64,000 nt of DNA from contig NZ_RWIU01000002.1 in the NCBI RefSeq assembly GCF_003944765.1, positions 248,001-312,000 on the forward strand. Direction: 5' to 3'. The notes under the pieces were generated by a model, which saw nothing but the letters and a program-made list of their open reading frames with translations, did not search any database and had not been told where the DNA came from. Positions 44,164-53,365 of the stretch are shown piece by piece (within the stretch, counting starts at the first letter, position 1; the number at the start of each line of letters is the position of its first letter). A program made the position numbers and the translations under genes. This DNA is from Hymenobacter perfusus (GTDB lineage Bacteria; Bacteroidota; Bacteroidia; Cytophagales; Hymenobacteraceae).

Positions 44164-45504
44164 ATGCTCATCATTGATACTGCTTTACAACAGCGCCAGC
44201 GCGAAGGCCGCCCGATTCGGGTAGCCATGGTGGGCGCGGGCTTCATGGCTCGGGGGGTAGCCCGCCAGATTTGCCGCTATGTGCCCGGGATGGAACTGGT
44301 AGCCATTGCCAACCGCACCCCCGAAAAAGCCCGCGCCATTTATGCCGAAGCCGGCGTTACGGATGTGGTGGAAGTAGGCTCCGTGGCCCAGCTAGAGGCC
44401 TGCCTGGCGCAGGGCCGCCCCGCCATTACCGATGATGCCCTGCTATTGAGCCGCGCCGCCGGTATCGAGGCTATTATTGAGGTGACCGGGGCCGTGGAGC
44501 ACGGAGCGCGCGTAGTGCTGGAAGCCATTCGGCACGGCAAGCACATCATCCTGCTCAACGCCGAGCTGGACGGCACGGTGGGACCGATTCTGAAAGTGTA
44601 CGCCGACCGGGCCGGCGTGGTATACACCGTGGCCGACGGCGACCAGCCGGGCGTAACCCTCAACCTAGCCCGCTTCGTGAAGGGCCTGGGCGTAACGCCG
44701 GTACTCTGCGGCAACATCAAAGGCCTGCACGACCCCTACCGCAACCCCACCACCCAGGAAGGTTTTGCCCGCCAGTGGGGCCAGAACCCCAGCATGGTTA
44801 CCAGCTTCGCCGATGGTAGCAAAATCAGCTTCGAGCAGGCTGTAGTGGCCAACGCGTTGGGCATGCAGGTGGCGCGCCGGGGTATGCTGGGGCCCACCGT
44901 GGAAGCCGGTACGCCCATAACCAAGGCCGCCGACTGGTACCCGCACGAGCTGCTGCTGAATGGCGGCCCCGGCATAGTAGACTACGTGGTGGGTGCCGAG
45001 CCCGGCCCCGGCATATTTGTGCTGGGTACCATTGATGACCCTGTGCAGCAGCATTACCTCAAGCTGTATAAGTTGGGGCCGGGGCCGCTGTACTGCTTCT
45101 ACACGCCTTACCACCTGTGCCACTTTGAAACGCCCACTACCGTGGCGCGGGCCGTGCTGTTTCAGGATGCGGCCCTGGCTCCGGCCGGCCCCATGTGCGT
45201 GGAAGTAATAACGGCTGCCAAAATCCCGCTCTTCGCCGGGCAGGTGCTCGACGGCATCGGGCACTACCACACGTACGGGCTGGCCGAAAATGCTGACGTG
45301 ACCCGCCGCGAAAATCTGCTGCCGATTGGGGTGGCCGAGGGCTGTATTCTGCGCCACGATGTGCCCAAGGACCAGGCCCTCACCTACGATGACGTACTGC
45401 TCCCGGAAGGCCGGCTGATTGACCAGCTGCGCCGCGAGCAGGAAGAGTATTTCCGGCTGACCGTTGCGCCCTTCGATCAAGCCATTTCCCGGTCGGTCAT
45501 GTAG
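44164..45504 (+). CDS. NAD(P)-dependent oxidoreductase with SAF-like C-terminal domain
   Basis: 446 residues. An N-terminal Rossmann domain (IRVAMVGAGFMARGVARQIC, then VAIANRTPEKARAIYAEAGV) resembles homoserine dehydrogenase and Gfo/Idh folds. The centre includes GKHIILLNAELDGTVGPILK and GDQPGVTLNLARFVKGLG. The C-terminal part (AEGCILRHDVPKDQALTYDD) looks like a SAF domain as in sialic-acid-synthase-like and altronate-dehydratase-like proteins. Such proteins are found in sugar and polyol pathways, but I know of no fixed reaction. It belongs to the CDP-sugar operon by strand and spacing. Confidence 0.75.
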   Translation: MLIIDTALQQRQREGRPIRVAMVGAGFMARGVARQICRYVPGMELVAIANRTPEKARAIYAEAGVTDVVEVGSVAQLEACLAQGRPAITDDALLLSRAAGIEAIIEVTGAVEHGARVVLEAIRHGKHIILLNAELDGTVGPILKVYADRAGVVYTVADGDQPGVTLNLARFVKGLGVTPVLCGNIKGLHDPYRNPTTQEGFARQWGQNPSMVTSFADGSKISFEQAVVANALGMQVARRGMLGPTVEAGTPITKAADWYPHELLLNGGPGIVDYVVGAEPGPGIFVLGTIDDPVQQHYLKLYKLGPGPLYCFYTPYHLCHFETPTTVARAVLFQDAALAPAGPMCVEVITAAKIPLFAGQVLDGIGHYHTYGLAENADVTRRENLLPIGVAEGCILRHDVPKDQALTYDDVLLPEGRLIDQLRREQEEYFRLTVAPFDQAISRSVM

Positions 45505-45564
45505 CCGGTTCCCGGCCGGTTAAACCGCTTTCATCTCCTTCCCCCTTTCCCTCCATCAAAGGCT

Positions 45565-46908
45565 ATGGAACAGATATCCTCGTTCTCGCCCACTGTAGCA
45601 TTAGCTGTTGCCGATACCCGGCCTGTTCTGCTGACCAACCCGGATACCCTGCGGTCTGCCCCGGTGGAGCCGCCGGCTAGTCCGTGCCGGTTCTGCGGGG
45701 CCCCGCTCGATTTCACGTTTGTGAACCTGGGCACTTCCCCGCTGTGCCAGGACCATGTGCGCCCCCACGCCTTTAACCGGGCCGAAGCCTTTTACCCGTT
45801 GCACGCCCGCGTGTGCCGTGACTGCTTTCTGGTGCAGCTGGATGAGTTTGTGACCTCCGAGGAAATCTTCCAGAACGATTACGCCTATTTCTCTTCCTAC
45901 TCGGCCTCTTGGCTGCGCCATGCCCGCCGCTACACCGATATGGCCACGGAGCGGTTTGGCCTTACCAAGGATAGTCTGGTAGTAGAGGTGGCCTCCAACG
46001 ACGGGTACCTGCTGCAGTATTTTGTGGAGAAGGAAATTCCGGTGCTGGGTATCGAGCCGGCGGCCAACGTAGCCGGCCACGCTCAGGCGAAAGGCATCAA
46101 TACGCTGGTGCGCTTTTTCGGGCTTGACACGGCCCGCTACGTGGCCGAGCTGAGCGGGCAGGCCGATTTGCTGTTGGGAAACAACGTGCTGGCCCACGTT
46201 CCCAACATCAACGACTTTGTGGCCGGAATGCAGATACTGCTGAAACCGAGCGGCGTTATCACCATGGAGTTTCCGCATTTGCTGCGGCTCATGGAAGGCA
46301 ACCAGTTCGACACGATTTACCACGAGCATTTCAGCTACCTCTCGTTCTATACCGTGGAGCGCATTTTTGCCCATCATGGCCTCACCCTGTTTGATGTGGA
46401 GGAGTTGCCCACGCACGGCGGCTCGCTGCGCATCTTCGCCCGCCACACCGCCGATACGACGCACCCCGTAACTCGCCGGGTACGGGCCCTGCGGGAGCAG
46501 GAGTTGGAAGCCGGTATTACGGACCTGACGTATTATGCTGATTTCGAGGAGAAGGCCAAGGAAACGAAGCGCAAACTGCTTGAGTTTCTGATTGAGGCTA
46601 AGCGCGAAGGCAAAACGGTGGTGGGCTACGGCGCGCCGGGCAAAGGCAACACGCTGCTCAACTACTGCGGCATCCGCACCGATTTTATGGAATATACCGT
46701 GGATGTAAGTCCGCACAAGCAGGGCAACTTCCTGCCCGGCACGCGCATTCCCATCTGCCACCCCGACCTGATCCGCCAGACCCGGCCCGACTACGTGCTG
46801 ATTCTGCCCTGGAACCTACGGGAGGAAATTATGGAGCAGATGCAGGATATCCGCGAGTGGGGCGGCCGTTTCGTAGTGCCCATTCCGGAGGTGCAGGTGT
46901 ACCAATAG
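45565..46908 (+). CDS. Sugar C-methyltransferase (class I SAM-dependent, TylCIII/NovU type)
   Basis: 447 residues with the three-part layout of nucleotide-sugar C-methyltransferases. First comes an N-terminal zinc-binding part with CRFCGAPLDF, SPLCQDH and RVCRDCFLVQ. A SAM-binding domain follows with the motif VVEVASNDGYLLQYF, plus GNNVLAHVPNINDFV and the active-site segment EHFSYLSFYTVERIF. The C-terminal substrate-binding part holds VVGYGAPGKGNTLLNYC and TVDVSPHKQGNFLPGT. Such enzymes add a methyl to C3 of a 4-keto deoxysugar. Its presence means that the operon product is probably a branched (C-methyl) sugar. It lies 60 bp after the oxidoreductase gene. Confidence 0.9.
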   Translation: MEQISSFSPTVALAVADTRPVLLTNPDTLRSAPVEPPASPCRFCGAPLDFTFVNLGTSPLCQDHVRPHAFNRAEAFYPLHARVCRDCFLVQLDEFVTSEEIFQNDYAYFSSYSASWLRHARRYTDMATERFGLTKDSLVVEVASNDGYLLQYFVEKEIPVLGIEPAANVAGHAQAKGINTLVRFFGLDTARYVAELSGQADLLLGNNVLAHVPNINDFVAGMQILLKPSGVITMEFPHLLRLMEGNQFDTIYHEHFSYLSFYTVERIFAHHGLTLFDVEELPTHGGSLRIFARHTADTTHPVTRRVRALREQELEAGITDLTYYADFEEKAKETKRKLLEFLIEAKREGKTVVGYGAPGKGNTLLNYCGIRTDFMEYTVDVSPHKQGNFLPGTRIPICHPDLIRQTRPDYVLILPWNLREEIMEQMQDIREWGGRFVVPIPEVQVYQ

Positions 46909-46973
46909 CCACTCATTGACTACCATCCGGGCCGCTGCCGGGCCGGTTTCTACTCATTTTCTCTCTCCCCACG

Positions 46974-47816
46974 ATGAAAGTAGTTCTATTCTGCGGCGGG
47001 CAAGGTATGCGCCTGCGTGAGTTCTCCGAGAACACCCCCAAGCCGATGGTGCCGCTGGGCTACCGGCCCATGCTCTGGCACATTATGCGCTATTACGCGC
47101 ATTTCGGCCACAAAGACTTTATCCTGTGCCTGGGCTACAAAGCCGATTCGGTGAAGCAATATTTCATGAACTACAACGAGTGCCTGTCCAACGACTTCGT
47201 ATTCTCTAAGGGCGGGCAGCAGGTAAAGCTGCTCAGCTCCGATATCGACGACTGGAACATCACGTTCGTAGATACGGGCTTGCACAGCAACGTGGGCCAG
47301 CGGCTCCGGGCCGTGCAGCCGTTTCTGGAAGGCGAGGAAATGTTTCTGGCCAACTATGCCGACGGCCTGACTGACCTGGACCTGGATCAGCAGGTAGCCG
47401 ATTTTACGGCTTCCGAAGCCGTGGGCAGCTTCATGGCTTACCAGCCGCCGCATAGCTTCCACGTGGTGGCTTTGAGCGAAGAAAATCAGGTGGAGTACAT
47501 CAGCCCCATTGCTAAATCGGGACTCTGGATCAACGCGGGCTATTTTGCGTTTCGCTCGGAAGTATTTGACTACCTGGGTGAAGGCGAAGAGCTGGTGGAA
47601 GAGCCGTTCCAGCGGCTCATTGGGGAAGGCCGCCTGCAGGCCCACCGACACGCCGGATTCTGGGCCGCCATGGACACGTTCAAAGACAAGCAGCAGCTGG
47701 ATGAGCTGAGCGCCCGGGGCAACGCACCCTGGGAGGTGTGGCGCACGCCCGCCGAGCCAGTGCAGTATCTGCAGCGGCGCGCCAAACTCCCTACAGCAGC
47801 AGCGGCCGCATGCTGA
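46974..47816 (+). CDS. Second sugar-1-phosphate nucleotidyltransferase (RfbF-like)
   Basis: 280 residues. The start MKVVLFCGGQGMRLREFSEN and TPKPMVPLGYRPMLWHIMRY are nucleotidyltransferase motifs. Then come KDFILCLGYKADSVKQYF, VDTGLHSNVGQRLRAVQPFL and FLANYADGLTDLDLD. It is clearly related to the rfbF product 5.6 kb upstream but diverged: the first motif is FCGGQG in place of LAGGYG, and the acceptor loop differs. It probably activates a different sugar 1-phosphate. Its last 7 bp overlap the start of the PIG-L gene, which implies translational coupling. Confidence 0.88.
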   Translation: MKVVLFCGGQGMRLREFSENTPKPMVPLGYRPMLWHIMRYYAHFGHKDFILCLGYKADSVKQYFMNYNECLSNDFVFSKGGQQVKLLSSDIDDWNITFVDTGLHSNVGQRLRAVQPFLEGEEMFLANYADGLTDLDLDQQVADFTASEAVGSFMAYQPPHSFHVVALSEENQVEYISPIAKSGLWINAGYFAFRSEVFDYLGEGEELVEEPFQRLIGEGRLQAHRHAGFWAAMDTFKDKQQLDELSARGNAPWEVWRTPAEPVQYLQRRAKLPTAAAAAC

Positions 47817-48454
47817 GCCTGAGCCCAACGGCTCCGTTACGGCTGCTGTGCCTGGGCGCGCACTGCGACGATATTGAGATTGGGGCCGGTGGCGCCATTT
47901 TGCGGTGGCTCCGGGAGGGCGGCGTGGAGGCCGTGCACTGGGTGGTGTGGGCTGCCACCGATGAGCGGGCCCGCGAGGCCGAAGCCAGCGCCCGGCTGTT
48001 TCTGGCCGCTGCCCCGGCCGGCACGGTTTCCATTACGGTACACCGCTTCGCCGACGGCTCTTTGTTGGCAGAGCGGGCCGCTATCAAAAGCGAGTTTGAA
48101 CGCCTGAAGGGCTTCCAGCCCAACCTGATTCTGACCCATTACCAGCACGATTTGCACCAGGACCACCGCTTGGTGTCGGAACTGACCTGGAATACGTTTC
48201 GCAGCCACCTGATTCTGGAGTACGAGATACCCAAATACGACGGCGACCTGGGCAATCCGGCCGCTTTTGTGGAGCTGCCAGCCGCCGTACTCGACGAGAA
48301 GCTGCGGTTGCTCCGGGAAGGGTTTCCCAGTCAGGCCGGCAAGCACTGGTACGATGACGAAACGTTTCGGGCGTTGCCCCGGCTGCGCGGTATTCAAAGT
48401 GCCACCCGCTACGCGGAGGCATTTTATCTGCGCAAGCTGGTGCTGGGCGGGTGA
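47810..48454 (+). CDS. PIG-L family deacetylase
   Basis: 214 residues from the ATG at 47810 inside the end of the preceding gene (ATGCTGA overlap). The family metal motif is AHCDDIEIGAGG (His18, Asp20, Asp21; the canonical form is PHPDDE), and the second half is HYQHDLHQDHR with the third ligand. Also visible are RLKGFQPNLILTHY and YEIPKYDGDL. PIG-L proteins are zinc-dependent N-deacetylases acting on GlcNAc-PI, mycothiol or bacillithiol precursors or sugars. Here an N-acyl sugar or an intermediate made with the downstream aminotransferase is a plausible substrate. Confidence 0.88.
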   Translation: MLSLSPTAPLRLLCLGAHCDDIEIGAGGAILRWLREGGVEAVHWVVWAATDERAREAEASARLFLAAAPAGTVSITVHRFADGSLLAERAAIKSEFERLKGFQPNLILTHYQHDLHQDHRLVSELTWNTFRSHLILEYEIPKYDGDLGNPAAFVELPAAVLDEKLRLLREGFPSQAGKHWYDDETFRALPRLRGIQSATRYAEAFYLRKLVLGG

Positions 48455-48509
48455 AAAGCCCGGATCGGTTTTCGCATATCTGCTTGACGTTCTTTTCTGC
48501 CTTACCCTC

Positions 48510-49838
48510 ATGCAACCGGCCGCTCCCCTCGTTTCTTTACCTCCCGATGCCGCCCCCACGCCGGGGGCGGCTATGCACGCGCTGCTGGAACGCCTGTTCC
48601 CAATTTGCCGCAGCATCACGGGCGAAGGGGTACGCCAGACGCTGAGCATCCTGCGCGAGTATCTGCCCGCCCTGCGCGTACACGAGGTGCCCAGCGGCAC
48701 CCCGGCCCTCGACTGGACGGTGCCGGCCGAGTGGACCATCCGCGACGCCTGGGTGAAAAACGCGGCCGGAGAGCGGGTCATTGATTTTCAGCAGCACAAC
48801 CTGCATATTTTGCAGTATAGCACGCCAGTGCACGGCTGGTTTTCGCGGCAGGAGCTGCATGACCACCTGTTCTCCCTCCCTGAGCAGCCCGAGCTGATTC
48901 CGTACCGCACGAGCTACTACCAGGCCAATTGGGGTTTCTGCTTGAGCCACCAACACCGCGAAACCCTGCAGGATGATTACTACGAAGTCTGCATCGACAG
49001 CACGCTGGATGAGCAGGGCAGCCTGACCTACGGCGAACTGGTGCTGCCGGGAGCCTGCGAGGAAGAAGTGCTGCTTTCCTGCCACTGCTGCCACCCGTCG
49101 CTGGCCAATGACAACCTCTCGGGGCTGGTGGTGGCCGTGTTTCTGGCCCGCGAACTGGCCCGACAGCCGCGCCGCTACACCTACCGGTTTGTATTCGGGC
49201 CGGGCACTATCGGCTCGATTGTATGGCTGAGCCGCCACCGTGACACTGTGGGCTTGATCCGGCACGGGCTGGTGCTCACGCTGCTGGGCGGCCCCGGCCG
49301 CTTCACCTACAAGCAAAGCCGGCGAGGCGCCGCCGAAGTAGACCGGGCCGTGGCCGTGGTGTTGCGCGAGACAGGTGCACCGCATACCGTGCGCCCCTGG
49401 CTGCCCTATGGCTACGACGAGCGGCAATATTGCTCTCCGGGCTTTAACCTGCCGGTGGGTTGTCTTTCGCGCACGCCGTTCGGGGAATTTGCCGAGTACC
49501 ATACCTCTGCCGATAACCTGGAATTTGTGCGCCCCGAGCAGCTGACCGAAAGTCTGGGGCTGGTCATGAACATCTGCACCGCTTTGGAACACAACCGTAC
49601 CTACCGCAACCTCAGCCCCTACGGCGAGCCGCAACTGGGCCGCCGGGGCCTGTACAAGGGCGTAGGCGGCGGGCAGGAGGGAGCCGACTGGCAAATGGCT
49701 CTGCTCTGGCTCCTCAACCTCTCCGACGGTACCCACAACCTGCTCGATGTGGCCGAAAAAGCCGCGTTACCCTTCCCTTTGCTGCACCGCGCCGCGGTAG
49801 CTCTGGAAGGTGCCGGACTGCTGCAACCCATTTCCTGA
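48510..49838 (+). CDS. DUF4910 family aminopeptidase-like protein
   Basis: 442 residues from MQPAAPLVSLPPD; the longer frame overlaps the PIG-L gene. DUF4910 blocks are LFPICRSITGEGVRQTLSIL, VPAEWTIRDAWVKN, IDFQQHNLHILQYSTPVHGW, the metal-site region LLSCHCCHPSLANDNLSGLV, FVFGPGTIGSIVWL, GYDERQYCSPGFNLPVGCL and EYHTSADNLEFV, then a C-terminal winged-helix-like part. The fold resembles M28 zinc aminopeptidases (His, Asp and Glu ligands visible). Members often sit in surface-polysaccharide clusters with PIG-L and aminotransferase genes, and their reaction is not known to me. It may cleave an amide on a sugar intermediate. Confidence 0.85.
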   Translation: MQPAAPLVSLPPDAAPTPGAAMHALLERLFPICRSITGEGVRQTLSILREYLPALRVHEVPSGTPALDWTVPAEWTIRDAWVKNAAGERVIDFQQHNLHILQYSTPVHGWFSRQELHDHLFSLPEQPELIPYRTSYYQANWGFCLSHQHRETLQDDYYEVCIDSTLDEQGSLTYGELVLPGACEEEVLLSCHCCHPSLANDNLSGLVVAVFLARELARQPRRYTYRFVFGPGTIGSIVWLSRHRDTVGLIRHGLVLTLLGGPGRFTYKQSRRGAAEVDRAVAVVLRETGAPHTVRPWLPYGYDERQYCSPGFNLPVGCLSRTPFGEFAEYHTSADNLEFVRPEQLTESLGLVMNICTALEHNRTYRNLSPYGEPQLGRRGLYKGVGGGQEGADWQMALLWLLNLSDGTHNLLDVAEKAALPFPLLHRAAVALEGAGLLQPIS

Positions 49839-49903
49839 TGACTTTCCGGCCGTGCTGCTTATAGCGTGTGCACCTCAACTGCTCGTTGTCAAGAGCCTCT
49901 ATC

Positions 49904-51280
49904 ATGCCAGATCCTTCCACCTTGGCCCCCGCCGCACCGCTCGCCGGAGCTACTTCTTTTTCGCAGCAGCCCCGCAGCTTCACCCGCTCCAGGCTGCTCA
50001 GAAGCCGGTTCAACCGCGTAATACCGGGCGGCGCGCACACTTATGCCAAAGGCGACGACCAGTTTCCCGAGTTCATGGCCCCTTACCTCGTGCGGGGGCA
50101 GGGGGCACACGTCTGGGATGTAGATGGCAACCAGTTCGTGGAGTTTGGGGCGGGGTTGCGGTCCGTGACGCTGGGTCATGCATACGAGCCCGTGGTGCAG
50201 GCCGCTCAGCGGCAGATGGAGCTGGGTACCAACTTCGGTCGGCCCGCGCTGCTGGAGCTGGAAGCAGCCGAGGAGTTTCTGGCTTTCACGCAGGCCGGCG
50301 ATATGGTGAAATTCGCTAAAAACGGCTCCGACGTGACCAGCGCCGCCATTAAGCTGGCCCGGGCCTATACGGGCCGCAGTCTGGTGGCGGTCTGCCAGGA
50401 CCATCCGTTTTTTTCCGTTGATGACTGGTTTATGGGTACCACGCCGCTGCAGGCCGGTATTCCGGAAGCCATCAGCCACCTCAGCCTGAAGTTTCGCTAC
50501 AACGACCTGGCCAGTCTGGAAACCCTGCTGGCGGCGCACCCAGGCCAGGTGGCCTGCGTGATTATGGAAGTGGAGAAGGACCAAGCGCCGCTGCCCGGCT
50601 ACCTGGCCGGCGTACAGGCCCTGTGCCGCCGCGAAGGTGTCGTACTCATCTTCGATGAGATTATCACCGGATTCCGCTGGCATAACCAGGGTGCCCAGTA
50701 CTGCCACGGCATCCGGCCCGATTTATCTACCTTCGGCAAGGCCTTGGGCAACGGGTTCAGCTTGGCCGCCCTGGCAGGCCGCCGTGAGCTGATGGAGCGG
50801 GGAGGACTGGAACACGCGCACGAGCGGGTATTCCTGCTTTCCACTACGTATGGAGCCGAAACCCACGCCCTGGCCGCCGCCCGCGCCGTGATGCAGGTAT
50901 ACCGGCAGGAGCCGGTAGTGGAGCGGCTCTATGAACTGGGCGAGCGGCTGGCCCTGGGCTTCAACCAAAGCATTGCAAGCCACGGCCTGGCCCCCTACGT
51001 GCAGCTGATGGGCCGGCCCTGCTGCTTATCGTATGCCACGCGGGATGCGGCCGGGCAGCCTTCCCAGGCTATGCGGGCCTTGTTTCTGCAGGAAACTACG
51101 CGGCGCGGTATGCTGTGCCCGTCCTTCATCACCAATTATTCCATGACCGACGAAATCATTGACCAGACTGTGGATAGCCTGCACGAAGTGCTGGGCATCT
51201 ACCGCCGGGCCCTGGATGAAGGCGTGGAAAACTACCTGGAAGGCCGGCCGCTGAAAGTGGTGTACCGGCGTTATAATTAA
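49904..51280 (+). CDS. PLP-dependent aminotransferase/aminomutase (glutamate-1-semialdehyde aminomutase-like)
   Basis: 458 residues from [12 protein letters not shown]. Class III aminotransferase features: NRVIPGGAHTYAKGDDQFPE near the start, VWDVDGNQFVEFGAGL, KFAKNGSDVTSAAIKLARAY, the Asp251-Glu252 pair in VLIFDEIITGFRW, the PLP lysine 279 in STFGKALGNGFS, and STTYGAETHALAA. It resembles HemL, but the operon context argues for a sugar or side-chain aminotransferase or mutase. It is the last of nine genes and ends at a strong bidirectional terminator. Confidence 0.88.
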   Translation: MPDPSTLAPAAPLAGATSFSQQPRSFTRSRLLRSRFNRVIPGGAHTYAKGDDQFPEFMAPYLVRGQGAHVWDVDGNQFVEFGAGLRSVTLGHAYEPVVQAAQRQMELGTNFGRPALLELEAAEEFLAFTQAGDMVKFAKNGSDVTSAAIKLARAYTGRSLVAVCQDHPFFSVDDWFMGTTPLQAGIPEAISHLSLKFRYNDLASLETLLAAHPGQVACVIMEVEKDQAPLPGYLAGVQALCRREGVVLIFDEIITGFRWHNQGAQYCHGIRPDLSTFGKALGNGFSLAALAGRRELMERGGLEHAHERVFLLSTTYGAETHALAAARAVMQVYRQEPVVERLYELGERLALGFNQSIASHGLAPYVQLMGRPCCLSYATRDAAGQPSQAMRALFLQETTRRGMLCPSFITNYSMTDEIIDQTVDSLHEVLGIYRRALDEGVENYLEGRPLKVVYRRYN

Positions 51281-51297
51281 CCGGCCTTTATACAGCT

Positions 51298-51333
51298 AAA
51301 AAAGCCTGTTCCGAAACCGGAACAGGCTTTTTT
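51298..51333. terminator. Bidirectional terminator between the two convergent polysaccharide gene groups
   Basis: A perfect 16-bp stem (AAAAAAGCCTGTTCCG at 51298-51313 with 51318-51333) has an AAAC loop and T runs in both directions. Confidence 0.92.
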
Positions 51334-51348
51334 GTGGAAAGATGACAA

Positions 51349-53313
51349 CTACACGGAGGGCCGGAGCCAGGCGGCCCCATCATAAGCGGGAGGCGTCCAG
51401 CGGAAGCGGGCCGCCAGCCCGAGGCCCAGCCGGGCTGGTAGCCACCGCAGCGAAACCGGTAGCTGGCGCAACTCCGGTAGCTCCAGCAGCCGCAATATCC
51501 GGCGGGCCCCGGCGGCATCATGGTTCCGGAGGGCGCGGTAAGCTCCGGCCAGCACAAACTGGTGGAAGAAGTTAGCGGCCGCCCGGCGCAGGCGTGGTTC
51601 CGGCAAAAGCTGCTGGCCCCGCGCCTTCTGGAAGATGCGTAGCAGCAGCTGCACGTTGCGCTCCTGAAACATGGTGCTCGTGAGGGCTGCTTCATGCACG
51701 GTGTAAGCGGCCGTGCAGGTGGGCTCCAGCTGCACTCCGGTGCGGGCAAAAATGCGCAGCCAGAGGTCGGTATCATCGGTGTCCTGTTGGCTGGGGTCAG
51801 GGCCGCCGGCTTGCAGGTACGCATCTTTGCTGACCACCAGGGCGGGTACCCGAACCAGGGAAGAATTAGTGAGCAGGGCTTCCACCGCCTGAGCGGGTGC
51901 CAGCCAGCGGGAGCGGGCGGGTACCTGGCGCTGCAACTCGTGCCGTTGCGCATTCACAATACTCACCCCGAACAGCACGGCGTGGTGCTGCTCCGGGAGC
52001 TGGCGGTGCAATACGTGCAATATAGCCGCCAGGCCCCCGGGCAGCAGATAATCATCATCATGCAGCATGAGAATGTAGCGGCCCCGGGCGCGGCCTACGC
52101 AGGCCTGCCAGTTGGTGGAGGCATTGCCACCGGGCGGATTGCGGTAATATTGCCACCGGGCCGTGGGCTGTTCGCTGAGCACATGGGTAGTAACCCGCTC
52201 GCTGAAGTCGTTGGCCGTGGAATTGTCGGATACCAGCAACTCTACTTCCGGCGGCAGGATGCCTACCGAGCGCAGGGTCCGGGCCAGTAGTTCGGGCCGA
52301 TGATACGTAGGGATGCAGATGCTCAGCAGCGGGGGCGCACTCGCATCAGGAAAGGGCGGCGGCGTCCAGCCACGGCGGGCTCGTTCCTGCACCAGCTGCC
52401 GACTCACTAATACGTCACGCCAGTTACGCCACAGGTAGCCGACGGCCTTAAGGGAAGCTCGCTCCGCCAGCAGGGAGTAGGCCAGGATGCCCAGCTGGCG
52501 GGGCAGGGCCCGCGCTGCCAATCGGGGAATCTGACTGGTGGTGGTGTTTTTCAGCAGCAGCAGCCACTGATTTTTCACGGCATCGGTTTTGATAGCTCCG
52601 CTCAGGCGGCGGCGTAGGCGCAGGTTGGCCGGCAGAAACTGGCGCGGATGCAGCGCCCGGCAGGCGGGCTCAAACAGGGTGCGCCACCCGTACAGACGGC
52701 CCCGCCAGGCAATATCCCAGTCCTCTTTGTGCGCGAAAAAACGGGAGTCAAAAAATTCGCCCTGCACCCGTAAGTCATTAATGAACCGCCGCCGAAACAG
52801 AGGTAGCGCCCCATCGGCCCCATCCACGTAGGCCGCCGTCAGCGGGCCGACTTCGCTCAGGTGCTGGCCGTGCAGCCGCAGGCTGAAGCGGCCATCGGGG
52901 AGGGCTGTCATGCCGGCACTATCAATGCGCGGGTCGTCTTCCTGGCTTTGAATCAGGAGGCCGCATACCGTGCCAATCTGCTCATCCTGCCCGATGGCGG
53001 CTACGGCACGGGTCAGGTAATTGGGCTCCATTTCCACATCGGGGTTTACCAGCAGCACCAGTTCGGTCGTGGTACGGTCGAGCGAGTAGTTGTGGCCCCC
53101 GCAGAAACCCGTGTTGCGAGGCAGCGCGTGCAGCTGCACCCGGGCATCGGTGGCGGCCAGGGCAGCTACCCGGGCACAGGTATCGTCGTGCGAATTGTTG
53201 TCGACCACCCAGACCTCGAAATCGGGGTAAGACTGGGCCAGCACGGAGTGCAGGCACGCCTCAATGGAATCGGCACTGTTCCAGGTAACTACGGAAAGCA
53301 GAACGGAAGGCAT
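51349..53313 (-). CDS. Two-domain family 2 glycosyltransferase
   Basis: 654 residues with two GT2 (GT-A) domains in tandem. Domain 1 (about 1-290): LLSVVTWNSADSIEACLHSV, VWVVDNNSHDDT, LVNPDVEMEPNY and FFAHKEDWDIAWRG. Domain 2 (about 325-600): LLSICIPTYHRPELLARTL, ELLVSDNSTANDF, ILMLHDDDYLLPGGL and DPSQQDTDDTDLWLRI. DxD-type motifs are present in both (NPDV in the first, HDDD in the second). It would add two sugars, or act as a bifunctional transferase, in polysaccharide assembly in the cytosol. It is last in the minus-strand group, 52 bp after the GT61 gene. Confidence 0.9.
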   Translation of the reverse strand: MPSVLLSVVTWNSADSIEACLHSVLAQSYPDFEVWVVDNNSHDDTCARVAALAATDARVQLHALPRNTGFCGGHNYSLDRTTTELVLLVNPDVEMEPNYLTRAVAAIGQDEQIGTVCGLLIQSQEDDPRIDSAGMTALPDGRFSLRLHGQHLSEVGPLTAAYVDGADGALPLFRRRFINDLRVQGEFFDSRFFAHKEDWDIAWRGRLYGWRTLFEPACRALHPRQFLPANLRLRRRLSGAIKTDAVKNQWLLLLKNTTTSQIPRLAARALPRQLGILAYSLLAERASLKAVGYLWRNWRDVLVSRQLVQERARRGWTPPPFPDASAPPLLSICIPTYHRPELLARTLRSVGILPPEVELLVSDNSTANDFSERVTTHVLSEQPTARWQYYRNPPGGNASTNWQACVGRARGRYILMLHDDDYLLPGGLAAILHVLHRQLPEQHHAVLFGVSIVNAQRHELQRQVPARSRWLAPAQAVEALLTNSSLVRVPALVVSKDAYLQAGGPDPSQQDTDDTDLWLRIFARTGVQLEPTCTAAYTVHEAALTSTMFQERNVQLLLRIFQKARGQQLLPEPRLRRAAANFFHQFVLAGAYRALRNHDAAGARRILRLLELPELRQLPVSLRWLPARLGLGLAARFRWTPPAYDGAAWLRPSV

Positions 53314-53365
53314 AGGCAGAAGGAAATGACAGGAGATAGGAACAACACTCCGTGCGAAGGAAAAG

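Noticed and set aside
49904..51280. HemL, heme biosynthesis
   Set aside because: The similarity is family-wide; position as the last gene of a sugar operon and an altered N-terminus make a sugar-related reaction more likely.
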